From positions 1-51,199 of the forward strand of contig JACUUY010000003.1 in assembly GCA_014859085.1 (NCBI GenBank): a stretch of 51,199 nt of DNA, given 5' to 3'. Within the stretch, counting starts at the first letter, position 1. Each line of letters starts with the position of its first letter. Source of the DNA: Caldifarciminota bacterium (GTDB taxonomy: Bacteria; Hydrothermota; Tepidihabitantia; SM23-42). Shown piece after piece: positions 25,082 through 34,392 of the stretch. The notes beneath the pieces were generated by a model that did no database searches, was not told the DNA's origin, and worked only from the letters and a program-made list of their open reading frames with translations. Position numbers and translations under genes: made by a program.

Positions 25082-27262
25082 TTGACCATCATTATCTTGA
25101 TCACGGCCGCGATCGACATCACGGCCACGTACTACACCAATACGAATTACATATACGATATGACCGGCCGCGACAACGCGGTATATTGCGCGACCAATGG
25201 CGGTATCGCCGCGTTCAATACGATAACCGGTGAATTCGCCGTACTGACCAATACCGACGGCCTTCAGACGAACGCCCAGAACTGTGTTGGCCTGGACAGT
25301 TCGGGGAGCATCTGGACCGGCAGTGACCTGGGGCTCGCCTTGATCGCAAGCGATCTAAGCGCCGTCCACCTCTACCCGGTCGAATGCCTCACATCCACGC
25401 GGATAACGGACATCGCATGTCGCAAGGATTCGGTCTATGTCGGGTCATCGAACGGCCTGCTTTTCATCGATACCAAAGGAACACCCGCCGATTTCAGCGA
25501 TGATACGCAGATCAAGATCTTCGAGCAGCTGCCCTGCAACAGCATCCGTTCGATCGCGGTTGACGACACGTCGGTGTGGGTCGGGACTGCAACCGGCGGC
25601 ATTGCGCATTTTTCTAAGAACATGACACTCACAGCTACTTACACGATGAGCCACGGTCTCCTGAGTAACGAGATCAACAAGCTGGCAATCATCGACTCGC
25701 ACCTGTACGTTGCCTCAGGTCTGGGCTTGAACCGGTTTGTGAACGATCATTTCGACACTCTGCTGACGGGCTACGCGGTCAACGACATAAGCCGACTGGG
25801 CGATACGCTCGTCCTCGGTCTCGATCCGAGCCTGCAGGTCGGCACTTTCCACGACGGCAGCCTGACGGTAATCAAGAACGGCCTGCCGAATTACAGCCGG
25901 GTCATGTGCTTGCTGAACCTCGGCGGTGAACTGCTCTGCGGTCTGGGCAACCGCTACGCGACGTCTTATTACGGCGACGGCATCGGCCGCTACGAGGCCG
26001 CCGCCGGCCAATGGACGGTCACGAAGAACCGCGGCCTGCCCTCGAACCACATCGCCGAGATCACCGCGAACGAGCACGGCGTCTTCATCGCCCACGGACA
26101 GCGGACAAGCGCCAGTGAGTCGCGCGGCCTGGGCTGGTTGAACAACGAGAATGAATGGCTCAGCTTCTCGACCGACTCGGTGCTCTGGTCGAATTACGTC
26201 CACCGGGTCACGACCGACCCCCAGGGCCGCGTGTGGCTCGGATTTAATACGTTCCCGAACCAGGATTCATCGATCATGCTCTCCTGCCTTGATCCGCGGG
26301 ACAAGACCTGGTTCTCGCTTTACAACCGCTACAACGGCATGGAAGGAACCGAGGCGGTCTGGGACATTGAATTCGACCGAGAAGGCAACATGTACCTGTC
26401 GCTGGCCCGGCCGACGAACAAGGTATGGCTCATGGACCCGGCGCTCGAGCAGGTCTACTACCTGAACCCGCAGCTTACGGATCTGAGATATCAGGTGGAG
26501 ATCGCGCTCGACTCGACAGGCCGGATCTGGCAGACCCATCCCGATGCCGGACTGTCCATGACCGACACCCGCAATACGCTCTTTGACCGCAGCGACGATA
26601 TCTACCGCAATTATACCACGGCCGATGGTTTGATCTCGAACTACATGCGCGGGTGCATTGTCGACCGGGACAACACGCTCTACGCGTGCACTGACCAGGG
26701 CCTGGTCGTGCGCGACAGCGTGGGGTTCTCGAACCGGACGGATATCTCGGATTCGGAACTGCTCGACGGAGTCATCGATTCACAGGGCAGAATATGGCTG
26801 CTCGCCCGCGACGGTATTCATTCACTCGATCCGGTGGCAAACACCATTCTCCACTGGCGCTTCAGAGACCACAATATCGACATAAGCTTCATCGAATCGA
26901 TCGCTGAAATGACGCAGGTGCAGGGTTTCGAATTCGACCCGGTCCGGCGTTGCTTCTGGGTTGGCGGCGAGACTGGACTGCTCAAATTAGCCATTGAGTA
27001 CGATCCCCTGATGCAGCTCGCGGCGAAGATCTATCCCAACCCGGTAACCGGAAACACGGTCAGGATCAAAGACCTGCCAGCCGATGCACGGGTCGATATA
27101 TACACGATATCGGGTCGCAGGGTTGCCCGCGACCTTGCCCCGGACAGCGTTTTCGGCGAAGTGGTCTGGCAGATCCCGCAGGGCGTCGCCAGTGGCATGT
27201 ATTTCGCGCTCGTGCGCTCGGGGCAGGGCAACCATACATACAAATTTGCCATCGTCCGTTAG
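25082..27262 (+). CDS. Secreted two-component-regulator-type propeller protein with C-terminal sorting domain
   Basis: A 726-residue exported protein. It starts at TTG 25082 with a GGAG site upstream and a short signal-like hydrophobic stretch. The body has repeated Reg_prop-type units of the form 'DGL.TN....L..D..G.IW.G...GL', suggesting one or two seven-bladed beta-propellers. The last 85 residues ('KIYPNPVTGNTVRIKDLP' ... 'ISGRRVARDL' ... 'GMYFALV') form a type IX-like C-terminal sorting domain, so the protein is probably surface-bound or released. No histidine kinase follows. Confidence 0.85.
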   Translation: MTIIILITAAIDITATYYTNTNYIYDMTGRDNAVYCATNGGIAAFNTITGEFAVLTNTDGLQTNAQNCVGLDSSGSIWTGSDLGLALIASDLSAVHLYPVECLTSTRITDIACRKDSVYVGSSNGLLFIDTKGTPADFSDDTQIKIFEQLPCNSIRSIAVDDTSVWVGTATGGIAHFSKNMTLTATYTMSHGLLSNEINKLAIIDSHLYVASGLGLNRFVNDHFDTLLTGYAVNDISRLGDTLVLGLDPSLQVGTFHDGSLTVIKNGLPNYSRVMCLLNLGGELLCGLGNRYATSYYGDGIGRYEAAAGQWTVTKNRGLPSNHIAEITANEHGVFIAHGQRTSASESRGLGWLNNENEWLSFSTDSVLWSNYVHRVTTDPQGRVWLGFNTFPNQDSSIMLSCLDPRDKTWFSLYNRYNGMEGTEAVWDIEFDREGNMYLSLARPTNKVWLMDPALEQVYYLNPQLTDLRYQVEIALDSTGRIWQTHPDAGLSMTDTRNTLFDRSDDIYRNYTTADGLISNYMRGCIVDRDNTLYACTDQGLVVRDSVGFSNRTDISDSELLDGVIDSQGRIWLLARDGIHSLDPVANTILHWRFRDHNIDISFIESIAEMTQVQGFEFDPVRRCFWVGGETGLLKLAIEYDPLMQLAAKIYPNPVTGNTVRIKDLPADARVDIYTISGRRVARDLAPDSVFGEVVWQIPQGVASGMYFALVRSGQGNHTYKFAIVR

Positions 27263-27308
27263 CACAACTCCGGTCCCCAGATCATGGCCCTTCTAATGAG
27301 GAACCCAA

Positions 27309-27650
27309 ATGCATGAATTCAGTGTGACGAGATCCCTCGTCGAACTCTGCGAACAGGAAGCAAGCCGGAACAACATGAAGACCGTACGCAGAATAAATCT
27401 CAAGGTCGGGAAATTCACGGGATTTTCGCCGGACTCGATCAACTTCTACTTCGAACACCTCAAGGCCGATACGAGATGCCACAGCGCCTGTCTCGTGTTC
27501 GAAGAAATACCGATCAAGATCGCATGCCGCGACTGCCATGGGCAGCACGTGATCGAAGAACCCACACTTCTGTGCCCGAAGTGCGGCAGTGACAAGATCG
27601 AGCTGGTATCGGGCCGTGAATTCTTTGTCGCATCAATTGAGGGAGAATGA
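27309..27650 (+). CDS. hypA: Hydrogenase nickel incorporation protein HypA
   Basis: Nickel chaperone for [NiFe] hydrogenase maturation, 113 residues. Starts with MHE, where His2 binds Ni, and has the zinc site 'CRDCHGQH' ... 'CPKCGSD'. A TGAGGA site lies about seven bases upstream of the ATG. It precedes hypB and should act on the large subunit encoded at 10629-11804. Confidence 0.95.
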   Translation: MHEFSVTRSLVELCEQEASRNNMKTVRRINLKVGKFTGFSPDSINFYFEHLKADTRCHSACLVFEEIPIKIACRDCHGQHVIEEPTLLCPKCGSDKIELVSGREFFVASIEGE

Positions 27651-27692
27651 AGAAACCAACTGAGCGAACCATCTTGAAAAGGAGCAATAATA

Positions 27693-28361
27693 ATGAAAAA
27701 AATCAATGTCCTCAAACCGGTGCTCGTCTCGAACCAGCAGCGGGCAAGAGAAAATCGAAAGGTCTTCGACAAGATGAACAGCCTCGTGATCAATATTATC
27801 GGGTCGCCGGGTGCCGGCAAGACATCGTTCATCAAGAACATCGTCACGAACTTGAAAACGAAGTACAAGATACTCGTCATCGAAGGCGACATAAAAGGCC
27901 AGATCGACAGCAAGACCATCTCCCGGTTGGGCGTGGACGTCATTCAGATAAACACCGTGACCGAATGCCACCTCGATGCTTTCATGACCGCTCAAGCCCT
28001 GGGCCGGATCAAAAAAAAGTATGACCTCGTGCTGGTCGAGAATGTGGGAAATCTCGTGTGCCCGGCCGAGTTCGAGATCGGCGAGGACTATAAACTGGCG
28101 ATACTCTCGACACCCGAGGGCGATGATAAGCCATTGAAGTATCCGCTGCTCTTCCATCTCGCCCGGGTCATCGTGATCAACAAGTGCGATCTCCTGCCCT
28201 ATGTCGATTTCGGCGTCGGCGATGCAATAAGGAACATCCGGAAGGAGAATCCTGGAGCAACGATATTCGAGGTTGCGGCAAAGACCGGAGCGGGATTTGA
28301 CAAGGTGTGCAAGCACCTCGAAAAAGAGATACATGCCAGGAAGAAGAAGAATACACGTTAG
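27693..28361 (+). CDS. hypB: Hydrogenase nickel incorporation GTPase HypB
   Basis: Ni-binding GTPase, 222 residues. Walker A 'GSPGAGKTSF', switch segment 'VIEGDIKGQ', metal motif 'TECHLDA' (Cys-His), 'VENVGNLVCPAEFEIGED' and the specificity motif 'NKCDLL' are present. It lacks the N-terminal CxxCGC motif and the His-rich stretch of enterobacterial HypB, so it is a short, non-storage form. An AAGGAG site lies upstream, and its end overlaps hypF by 29 bp. Confidence 0.95.
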   Translation: MKKINVLKPVLVSNQQRARENRKVFDKMNSLVINIIGSPGAGKTSFIKNIVTNLKTKYKILVIEGDIKGQIDSKTISRLGVDVIQINTVTECHLDAFMTAQALGRIKKKYDLVLVENVGNLVCPAEFEIGEDYKLAILSTPEGDDKPLKYPLLFHLARVIVINKCDLLPYVDFGVGDAIRNIRKENPGATIFEVAAKTGAGFDKVCKHLEKEIHARKKKNTR

Positions 28362-30603
28362 GGGTATTGTTCAGGGTGTCGGTTTCCGGCCCTTTATCTA
28401 CCGTCTCGCCCGTGAATCGGGACTCAAGGGTATGGTCCGTAACACGACGACCGGCGTCGAGATCGAGATCGAAGGCCCGCTACCGAGTACCGAACGTTTC
28501 ATTGCCGCGATCCGGGGGCAAGCGCCGCCAGCCGCGCGCATCGATGGAATTACGGCTGATTCACTTCCTTACAGAGGCTACGCGGATTTTTCGATCCGCG
28601 AGAGCAAAAGATCCCGGGGGTTCACACAGATATCGCCGGATATTGCTACGTGCCGGGACTGCCTGCGCGAAATGGAAGACCCGGCCGACCGGCGTTATGA
28701 ATTCCCTTTCATCAACTGCACGAACTGCGGCCCGCGTTATTCAATTATTAAGGGTACGCCATACGACCGGCAGCGCACTTCAATGCGCGAATTCAGGATG
28801 TGCCAGAACTGCCGCCGCGAATTCGACGATGTCGCTGACCGGCGATTCCATGCGCAGCCCGATTGCTGCCCGGCATGCGGGCCTACGTACCGGTTATATT
28901 CAATAACCGGCCGCGAGATCGCAGCGCGCGAACCGATCAAAGAAACCGCTGCACTGCTCAAAAAGGGTAGGATCGTAGCGATCAAGGGCATCGGCGGATT
29001 TCATATCGCCTGTGACGCGCAGAATTGCGAGACTGTCGCACAATTACGGCGTTTGAAAGACCGGCCGTCCAAACCGCTGGCCGTCATGGTCAGACCCGGC
29101 CTCGTCCCCGGACTCGTCCACGCCACGAAAGCCGAAATGAAAACGCTGACGTCGCCGTCGGCGCCGATCGTGCTCATGAAGAAGAAGGGTGACCGGTTGT
29201 GCGCACAGATCGCACCGGGTAACCCTTATCTCGGCGTGATGATCCCTTACTCGCCCGCCCACCATCTGCTGCTGCGGCAGATACCGTACCTCGTCATGAC
29301 GAGCGCCAATGTTCAGGACGAACCGATCGTGGACAATGCCCAAGAGGTCAGGCAACGCTTGGGTTCGCTCGTATCTTTCTATCTCGATCATGACCGGTCC
29401 ATTGAGAACCGGTGCGATGATTCGGTAGGGTTCTCTTTACCCGGCCGGGGTTTTTCGATAATCCGACGTTCCCGCGGATACGCTCCGCTGCCGGTCGAGC
29501 TGCCGGTATTGGTGAGTCCCACCCTGGCGGTCGGTCCCTATCTGAAGAACACGTTCACCCTGGCCACGGGCCGGGCTGCGTATGTCTCGCCCCATATCGG
29601 CGACCTCGACAATCTCGAGACCATGCGATTTTACGGCGACATGGTGGAAAAATACAGACGCTGGTTCCGGATCGAACCGCGCATCATCGCTCACGACCTG
29701 CACCCGGATTATCTCTCAACGAAGATCGCCCGGAGCATGGACGGTGTGAAGAAAGGCGTTCAGCATCATGCCGCGCATTTCACTTCATGTCTGGGCGAGA
29801 ACGGTATAACCGGCAATGCCATCGGTATCATCTTCGACGGCACGGGTTTTGGCACGGACGGCAGGATATGGGGCGGTGAGTTTTTTACCGGCAACCTGCA
29901 GGAACAGACACGGGTTGCGCACCTGCAGTATCTACCGCTTCCCGGCGGCGAGTCGAGCATCCGAAAACCTTATCGCATCGCTATCGCCTACGCATACGCC
30001 CTGCTGCGGAAACGGCTGGCGCCCGCCGGTGATGATGAAACGGAAATCATCCGGCAGATGATCGATACCGGGCACAACATAGTCCATACATCGAGCATGG
30101 GCCGGCTCTTCGACTGCATATCGGCGCTGCTCGGCATAACGACAGAAATAACGTATGAAGCAGAAGCGGCGATCAACCTTGAACATGTTGCCGACCAGAA
30201 GACGAAGGGCCATTTTCCCTTTGTAGTAAGAGACGGCCGACCCATGACCATCGAGGTCGAGGACACGCTGCGCGCGATAGTCGGCGCGATAAATAAGAAT
30301 GTTCCCAAAGCGAAGATAGCCGCCAGATTCCATAACACGATAGCCGAATTCTCCTGCAACGTTGCCAACCGGCTGAGAAAGATGCACGGTCTGACAACGG
30401 TCTGCCTTTCGGGCGGTGTATTCCAGAACCGCTATCTCCTGACCCTGATGATCGAACGCCTGGAAAAAGACGGATTCCGGGTTCACACGCACCGGCAGCT
30501 CCCGACCAACGACGGTTGCATATCATACGGACAGGTGCTCGCCGCCAATGCAGAAACAGAAGACAAAATGACATTACAGCGCCCGTGCACGAACACCAAC
30601 TGA
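28333..30603 (+). CDS. hypF: Carbamoyltransferase HypF
   Basis: Makes the carbamoyl thiol on HypE that becomes the CN ligands of the Ni-Fe site. It has 756 residues in the usual order: acylphosphatase-like domain ('VRGIVQGVGFRPFIYRLA'), two zinc-finger-like segments (CRDC...CTNC and CQNC...CPAC), YrdC-like domain ('KGIGGFHIACDA', 'KDRPSKPLAVM') and Kae1-like domain ('HHAAHFTSCLGE', 'GIIFDGTGFGTDGRIWGGEF', 'LSGGVFQNRYL'). The ATG at 28333 gives the normal N-terminus. hypE and hypD are not in the window. Confidence 0.95.
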   Translation: MPGRRRIHVRGIVQGVGFRPFIYRLARESGLKGMVRNTTTGVEIEIEGPLPSTERFIAAIRGQAPPAARIDGITADSLPYRGYADFSIRESKRSRGFTQISPDIATCRDCLREMEDPADRRYEFPFINCTNCGPRYSIIKGTPYDRQRTSMREFRMCQNCRREFDDVADRRFHAQPDCCPACGPTYRLYSITGREIAAREPIKETAALLKKGRIVAIKGIGGFHIACDAQNCETVAQLRRLKDRPSKPLAVMVRPGLVPGLVHATKAEMKTLTSPSAPIVLMKKKGDRLCAQIAPGNPYLGVMIPYSPAHHLLLRQIPYLVMTSANVQDEPIVDNAQEVRQRLGSLVSFYLDHDRSIENRCDDSVGFSLPGRGFSIIRRSRGYAPLPVELPVLVSPTLAVGPYLKNTFTLATGRAAYVSPHIGDLDNLETMRFYGDMVEKYRRWFRIEPRIIAHDLHPDYLSTKIARSMDGVKKGVQHHAAHFTSCLGENGITGNAIGIIFDGTGFGTDGRIWGGEFFTGNLQEQTRVAHLQYLPLPGGESSIRKPYRIAIAYAYALLRKRLAPAGDDETEIIRQMIDTGHNIVHTSSMGRLFDCISALLGITTEITYEAEAAINLEHVADQKTKGHFPFVVRDGRPMTIEVEDTLRAIVGAINKNVPKAKIAARFHNTIAEFSCNVANRLRKMHGLTTVCLSGGVFQNRYLLTLMIERLEKDGFRVHTHRQLPTNDGCISYGQVLAANAETEDKMTLQRPCTNTN

Positions 30604-31997
30604 CCAGGATCCGCGAATCCGGTCCGACGCAAGTGTGGTACATGCTCGTCCTTGCCGCGTGTTTTGTCGGTTCACGCTTGCCCATGCTCTTTCTGGGGTT
30701 TGGGCTGGATCCCGATGCCTGGCGTATCGCAAATACCTCATTCGATCTGAGATACCATCTAGCCTACCATACGTCCCGCTTCCCCGGTTATCCGGTACCC
30801 GAATTCGTGAACTCATTAGCCATTACCCGCGGCTGGGCTGCAACCAATACCCTGACCATGCTTCTATCGCTTGTTTCAGTCTTCATTCTCGAGCGTATCG
30901 CCGGGATCCTGGCCATCCGGAACCGGAACCTCTTGATATTCACCTACGCTTTTCTGCCCATACTCTGGATCAACAGCACGAATACCATGGATTACATGTG
31001 GTCGCTCTGTTTCATACTGCTCACCTGGCTCCTCATTTTGAAGCACAGGTGGCTTGTGGCCGGCATCGCAATGGGACTGGCAATAGGTTCCCGTCCGCAG
31101 GCTGCGATACTTGCTCTACCCTTCATCTACCTGTGCTACAGTATCAGCGGCGGCAAGAGAAGAACCATTGAATTTCTCGTGTCATCCGTGATCACGACAT
31201 TCTTGCTCTTTGCGCCGCTGGTATCAACCTATGGACTCTCGTTCGTCAAAGCGTATCCGGTAAGTACCGACGTGTTACAAATAGGCTACATGGCGATCAG
31301 ACATTTCGGGTTACCGGCGATCTCCATGTTGATATTAACCGTTCTGCTGTCCTACAGGGATCTGCACAACACCGTTGCGCAGCATAACACAAGAGATGTC
31401 TTTTTCCTACTCGCTCTCCTGCTGGCGCTCGCTTCCTTCATCGCCATAGACGGCCATGTCGAGTACGTGATAATCTTCATTCCCTTCGCACTCATGTTCA
31501 TCTATCAGACCTGCAGAAGGCCGCTGCTGATCATCCTGAGCGTGCTGCTCATATCTCACGCGTTCATCACGGTCGGGAGCTTCAAACACCTCGGCGAAAA
31601 ACGGCTGCAAGTCAGGATTTTCGGTCCAGGCGCGATATTCAACAACATCGAAGCGCGCCGGACGCAGCTATCCTATGGACGCGAACTCGCGAATACAGAT
31701 ATTCCCGCGCGGAGCGTGGTAATTGCCGGCACATGGCTGCCGGTCCTGGCAAATCTTGACGCGGACGTATCATCATGCGCCGGGGCAAAGCGGATGTACG
31801 ACTGCAACCGGCCGCGCGCCGGCGTGCGGGACTTCAACCGCGACGTCTGTTACAGATACCTGGCCGGCATCGACGAGATCGCGGCGATGAAGAACGATAA
31901 CTATCATATTTTCTACATTGACGGCGCAGTGGAACTCACGGCGCGCACATACGGGTTCGACCTCGCTCTCCACGCGATGCGTCTGTCAACAGAATAA
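30585..31997 (+). CDS. Multispanning membrane protein, GT-C glycosyltransferase-like
   Basis: About 470 residues with 10-12 hydrophobic helices, then a soluble C-terminal part of about 130 residues. The first loop ('GFGLDPDAWRIANTSFDL') has acidic residues where GT-C mannosyltransferases carry theirs, and the later 'GSRPQAAILALPF' is common in such proteins. It may transfer sugar from a polyprenyl-phosphate donor, such as one made by the enzyme at 24335. GTG 30585 is taken as the start, overlapping hypF by 19 bp; ATG 30642 is an alternative. Assignment to GT-C rests on pattern only. Confidence 0.65.
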   Translation: MHEHQLTRIRESGPTQVWYMLVLAACFVGSRLPMLFLGFGLDPDAWRIANTSFDLRYHLAYHTSRFPGYPVPEFVNSLAITRGWAATNTLTMLLSLVSVFILERIAGILAIRNRNLLIFTYAFLPILWINSTNTMDYMWSLCFILLTWLLILKHRWLVAGIAMGLAIGSRPQAAILALPFIYLCYSISGGKRRTIEFLVSSVITTFLLFAPLVSTYGLSFVKAYPVSTDVLQIGYMAIRHFGLPAISMLILTVLLSYRDLHNTVAQHNTRDVFFLLALLLALASFIAIDGHVEYVIIFIPFALMFIYQTCRRPLLIILSVLLISHAFITVGSFKHLGEKRLQVRIFGPGAIFNNIEARRTQLSYGRELANTDIPARSVVIAGTWLPVLANLDADVSSCAGAKRMYDCNRPRAGVRDFNRDVCYRYLAGIDEIAAMKNDNYHIFYIDGAVELTARTYGFDLALHAMRLSTE

Positions 31998-32005
31998 CGC
32001 AACCG

Positions 32006-32033
32006 TTGATTCATGAGAATGAATGTGTATAAT
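32006..32033 (+). promoter_or_regulatory. Promoter of hypC
   Basis: TTGATT (32006-32011), 16-bp spacer, TATAAT (32028-32033). The ATG at 32057 is 23 nt further, with GGAG at 32045-32048, so unlike several neighbours this transcript has a short leader with a ribosome binding site. Confidence 0.7.
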
Positions 32034-32056
32034 ATACGGACTATGGAGTCTGCGAC

Positions 32057-32275
32057 ATGTGTTTAGGCGTGGTCGGCCGGATCGACGAGATCCGCGGCGA
32101 TACCGCAATGGCCGAGATCCTCGGGGTCAGGCGCGAGATCTCCATTGTCCTTGTCCCGGAAGCAAAGATCAATGACTACGTGATGATCCACGCCGGTTTT
32201 GCGATCAACCTGATGGACGAGGAAGATGCCCGTGAAACCGAAAAATTGATCATCGAAGTATTGAAACATTCGTGA
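32057..32275 (+). CDS. hypC: Hydrogenase assembly chaperone HypC/HybG
   Basis: A 72-residue chaperone that binds HypD and the hydrogenase large-subunit precursor. It begins MCLG with the essential Cys2, and has 'LGVRREI' and 'NDYVMIHAGFAINLMDEEDA'. It has its own promoter, separated from hypF by the membrane-protein gene. Confidence 0.95.
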   Translation: MCLGVVGRIDEIRGDTAMAEILGVRREISIVLVPEAKINDYVMIHAGFAINLMDEEDARETEKLIIEVLKHS

Positions 32276-32310
32276 TGGACTGGCACCCCCGGCCCGTCTT
32301 CGGCATATGA
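32275..32310 (+). other. 11-codon ORF linking hypC to the next gene
   Basis: Its ATG shares one base with the hypC stop (TGATG) and its own TGA (32308-32310) overlaps the next ATG at 32307 (ATGA). Peptide MDWHPRPVFGI. It could carry ribosomes from hypC to a gene without its own Shine-Dalgarno site, or be chance. Confidence 0.2.
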
Positions 32311-33593
32311 ACAGCACGCTGGCTTCAATCCTGCTCCTGCTGAGCAGCGACTTCCCGATCTCCGCGCAGATCGAATCCCAGCACCGCCCGGTCGTCCTCT
32401 TCGCAGACGATCTATTCTATGCGTTCTGGCAGGACCTCCGCTTCTACCCTTCTGACCGTTCAACATTTGGAGCGCGCGTCACCCAGCAAGGAGGTGTCCT
32501 CGATACGAACGGCGTTCTCATAATGCGGGACCGGACGATCAGTGCCGATGCCGCTTACGACGGCACGAATTTCCTTATCGTCGTCCAGGACAGTTGTTGA
32601 AACATGTCCGATGTATTCGGCGTGCGGGTCACGGCCGATCTCAATATTCTCGATTCCCTGATAATCATCTGCAACAACGCCAGCGGGCAGACCGAGCCGG
32701 CCGTGGTCTGGGCCGGCCAGAACTACTTCGTGACCTATCTCGATGCTGTTTTTGAGAACCGCGGCGGGACGGTTATGGTCCAACGCGTGAGCCCGCAGGG
32801 AGTGGTCCTCGGCAGCGGCGCGAACATCGGCCAGGGCGATTACCGTCCAGGGATCGCATATGACGGAGTTCGCTGTCTCATTGTCTGGTGCCCGGAGTAC
32901 CTTGGGGTGAAGGGACGGTTCGTCAATACAGGTGGCGAGCCCGACGGTCCCGTGTTCGATATCACCGCATTGCAGGCAAGTTCAGCTATGCCCGCCGTGA
33001 AATTCGGCAGTCAGGGCTATCTTGTCGTCTGGGCCGATTTCTCTCCCGGCGGTACGGACCTGGATATTTACGGCCAGATCATCACGGCCAGTGGAATGCT
33101 CGCCGGCGACCGGTTCCGGATCGCCGATGGGCAAGCGATTCAGAGTTCGCCGGCCATTGCCTTCGACGGAACGACCGGCGAATTCTTCGTTGTCTGGGTG
33201 GAGAACAACGAGCATATCTGCGGCCGCGCTGTATCCGCAAACGGGGTATTGACCGGTACGGTGTTCACCGTATCGAACACCACGCCGTACCCGCGCCAGT
33301 ATCCTTCGGCCGTTGCCGGCATGGCGTCGTTCCTCGTCGCCTGGAGCGAATTCCACGTCGATTTTGATGTCTACGGCAATGTGGATATAAACGTCGGCAT
33401 AGGTGAAGGCGAACCGGAGCGTCGCGTGGAGACCCTGCCCGCCACAAGCAGCCTGTTACGGGATCACCTGAGCGGTGAGAAGACACTGTACGACATCATG
33501 GGCCGGCGCGTGACCGGCGCGTATATCGGTCCGGGCGTATATTTCCTGGAAGACGAGAACTGCCGGCTGCAGAAAGTGATCGTGATCCGGTAA
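32307..33593 (+). pseudogene. Secreted repeat protein with C-terminal sorting domain, interrupted by in-frame TGA
   Basis: One frame of 428 codons, open on both sides of a TGA at 32598-32600. The N-terminus (MNSTLASILLLLSSDFPISA) is a signal peptide. The body has repeated units of the type 'LVVWAD...D.YGQ..', 'FVVWVEN....GRAVSANG', 'LVAWSEF..DFDVYG'. The end ('LYDIMGRRVTGAYIGPGVYF') is a short type IX-like sorting domain. The TGA falls within the first repeat, after 'VVQDSC', where TGG or CGA would fit, so a point mutation is the simplest reading. The second half restarts at ATG 32604 but would lack a signal peptide. A Sec codon is considered under findings. Confidence 0.7.
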
Positions 33594-33603
33594 CGGCCGA
33601 TCG

Positions 33604-34356
33604 TCAACCCGGCTCGATGATCCGGCGTACGATCTCGGGCAAGGCCTTGCCCGCTTTTGCCCGAAGCGACAGGTCAACGATGGACGTGATGGGCGTGGGT
33701 TCGGGGTTTATCTCTATGGTCTTTATCCCCTGTTCCCTGACAAATCCGGGGATCGCGGCCGCGGGCCAGACCACACCCGACGTTCCACAGAACAATGCGG
33801 CCTGCGCCTCCTTCAGGAAATCGACGCTTTCCTGCCAGACGTCGGAAGGTATCGCTTCGCCGAACCAGACCACATCGGGCCGCAAGAGTCCGCCGCACGC
33901 GCACTCAGGGAGTGAACGCGCGGCGTCTTCCTCGATCGTATGCGGGACCTTCCGGCCGCACCTGCAGCATCTTGCGCGGAAAATATTCCCGTGAAGTTCG
34001 AGCACGCGGCGCGAGCCGGCGCGAAAGTGAAGGTTATCCACGTTCTGGGTCAGAAGAAGAAACCGCTCAAAGCGCGCTTCCAATGCAACGAGGGCACGGT
34101 GCGCGGCATTGGGCTGCGCTTTCAGAATGATCCCCTGTCGCCAGTGATACCATGCCCAGACGAGAGCCGGGTCCTTGCTGAATGCTTCCGGCGTGGCAAG
34201 ATCCGCGGCCGAGTAATTGCGCCACAGGCCATCCGCGCCGCGGAACGTCGGAACGCCGCTCTCAGCCGACACCCCGGCGCCGGTCATTACGAATAAAGAA
34301 AGGGCCTGCCGCAGGACCTCAGCGGCCCGCTCGTATTGCTCGCTGGTCGTATCCAA
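33604..34356 (-). CDS. cobB: NAD-dependent protein deacylase, sirtuin (Sir2/CobB)
   Basis: Removes acyl groups from protein lysines using NAD+. It has 250 residues: 'GAGVSAESGVPTFRG' (residues 26-40), 'TQNVDNLHFRAG' (103-114), catalytic His122 in 'ELHGN' and a zinc site CCRCG ... CACGG. 'WYHWRQ' supplies Tyr70 and Arg73 in the Y-x-x-R spacing that binds succinyl or malonyl groups in class III sirtuins, so desuccinylase activity is likely. The start is a TTG at 34356 with no clear ribosome binding site. Its 3' end faces the TGA-interrupted gene with a 10-bp gap. Confidence 0.92.
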   Translation of the reverse strand: MDTTSEQYERAAEVLRQALSLFVMTGAGVSAESGVPTFRGADGLWRNYSAADLATPEAFSKDPALVWAWYHWRQGIILKAQPNAAHRALVALEARFERFLLLTQNVDNLHFRAGSRRVLELHGNIFRARCCRCGRKVPHTIEEDAARSLPECACGGLLRPDVVWFGEAIPSDVWQESVDFLKEAQAALFCGTSGVVWPAAAIPGFVREQGIKTIEINPEPTPITSIVDLSLRAKAGKALPEIVRRIIEPG

Positions 34357-34392
34357 GATGTACCGCGCCGCCTGACTGCGGCAGTGTGGACG

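Noticed and set aside
28273-28332. Longer start for hypF
   Set aside because: The added residues are a shadow of the hypB end; the acylphosphatase-like domain begins right after the ATG at 28333.
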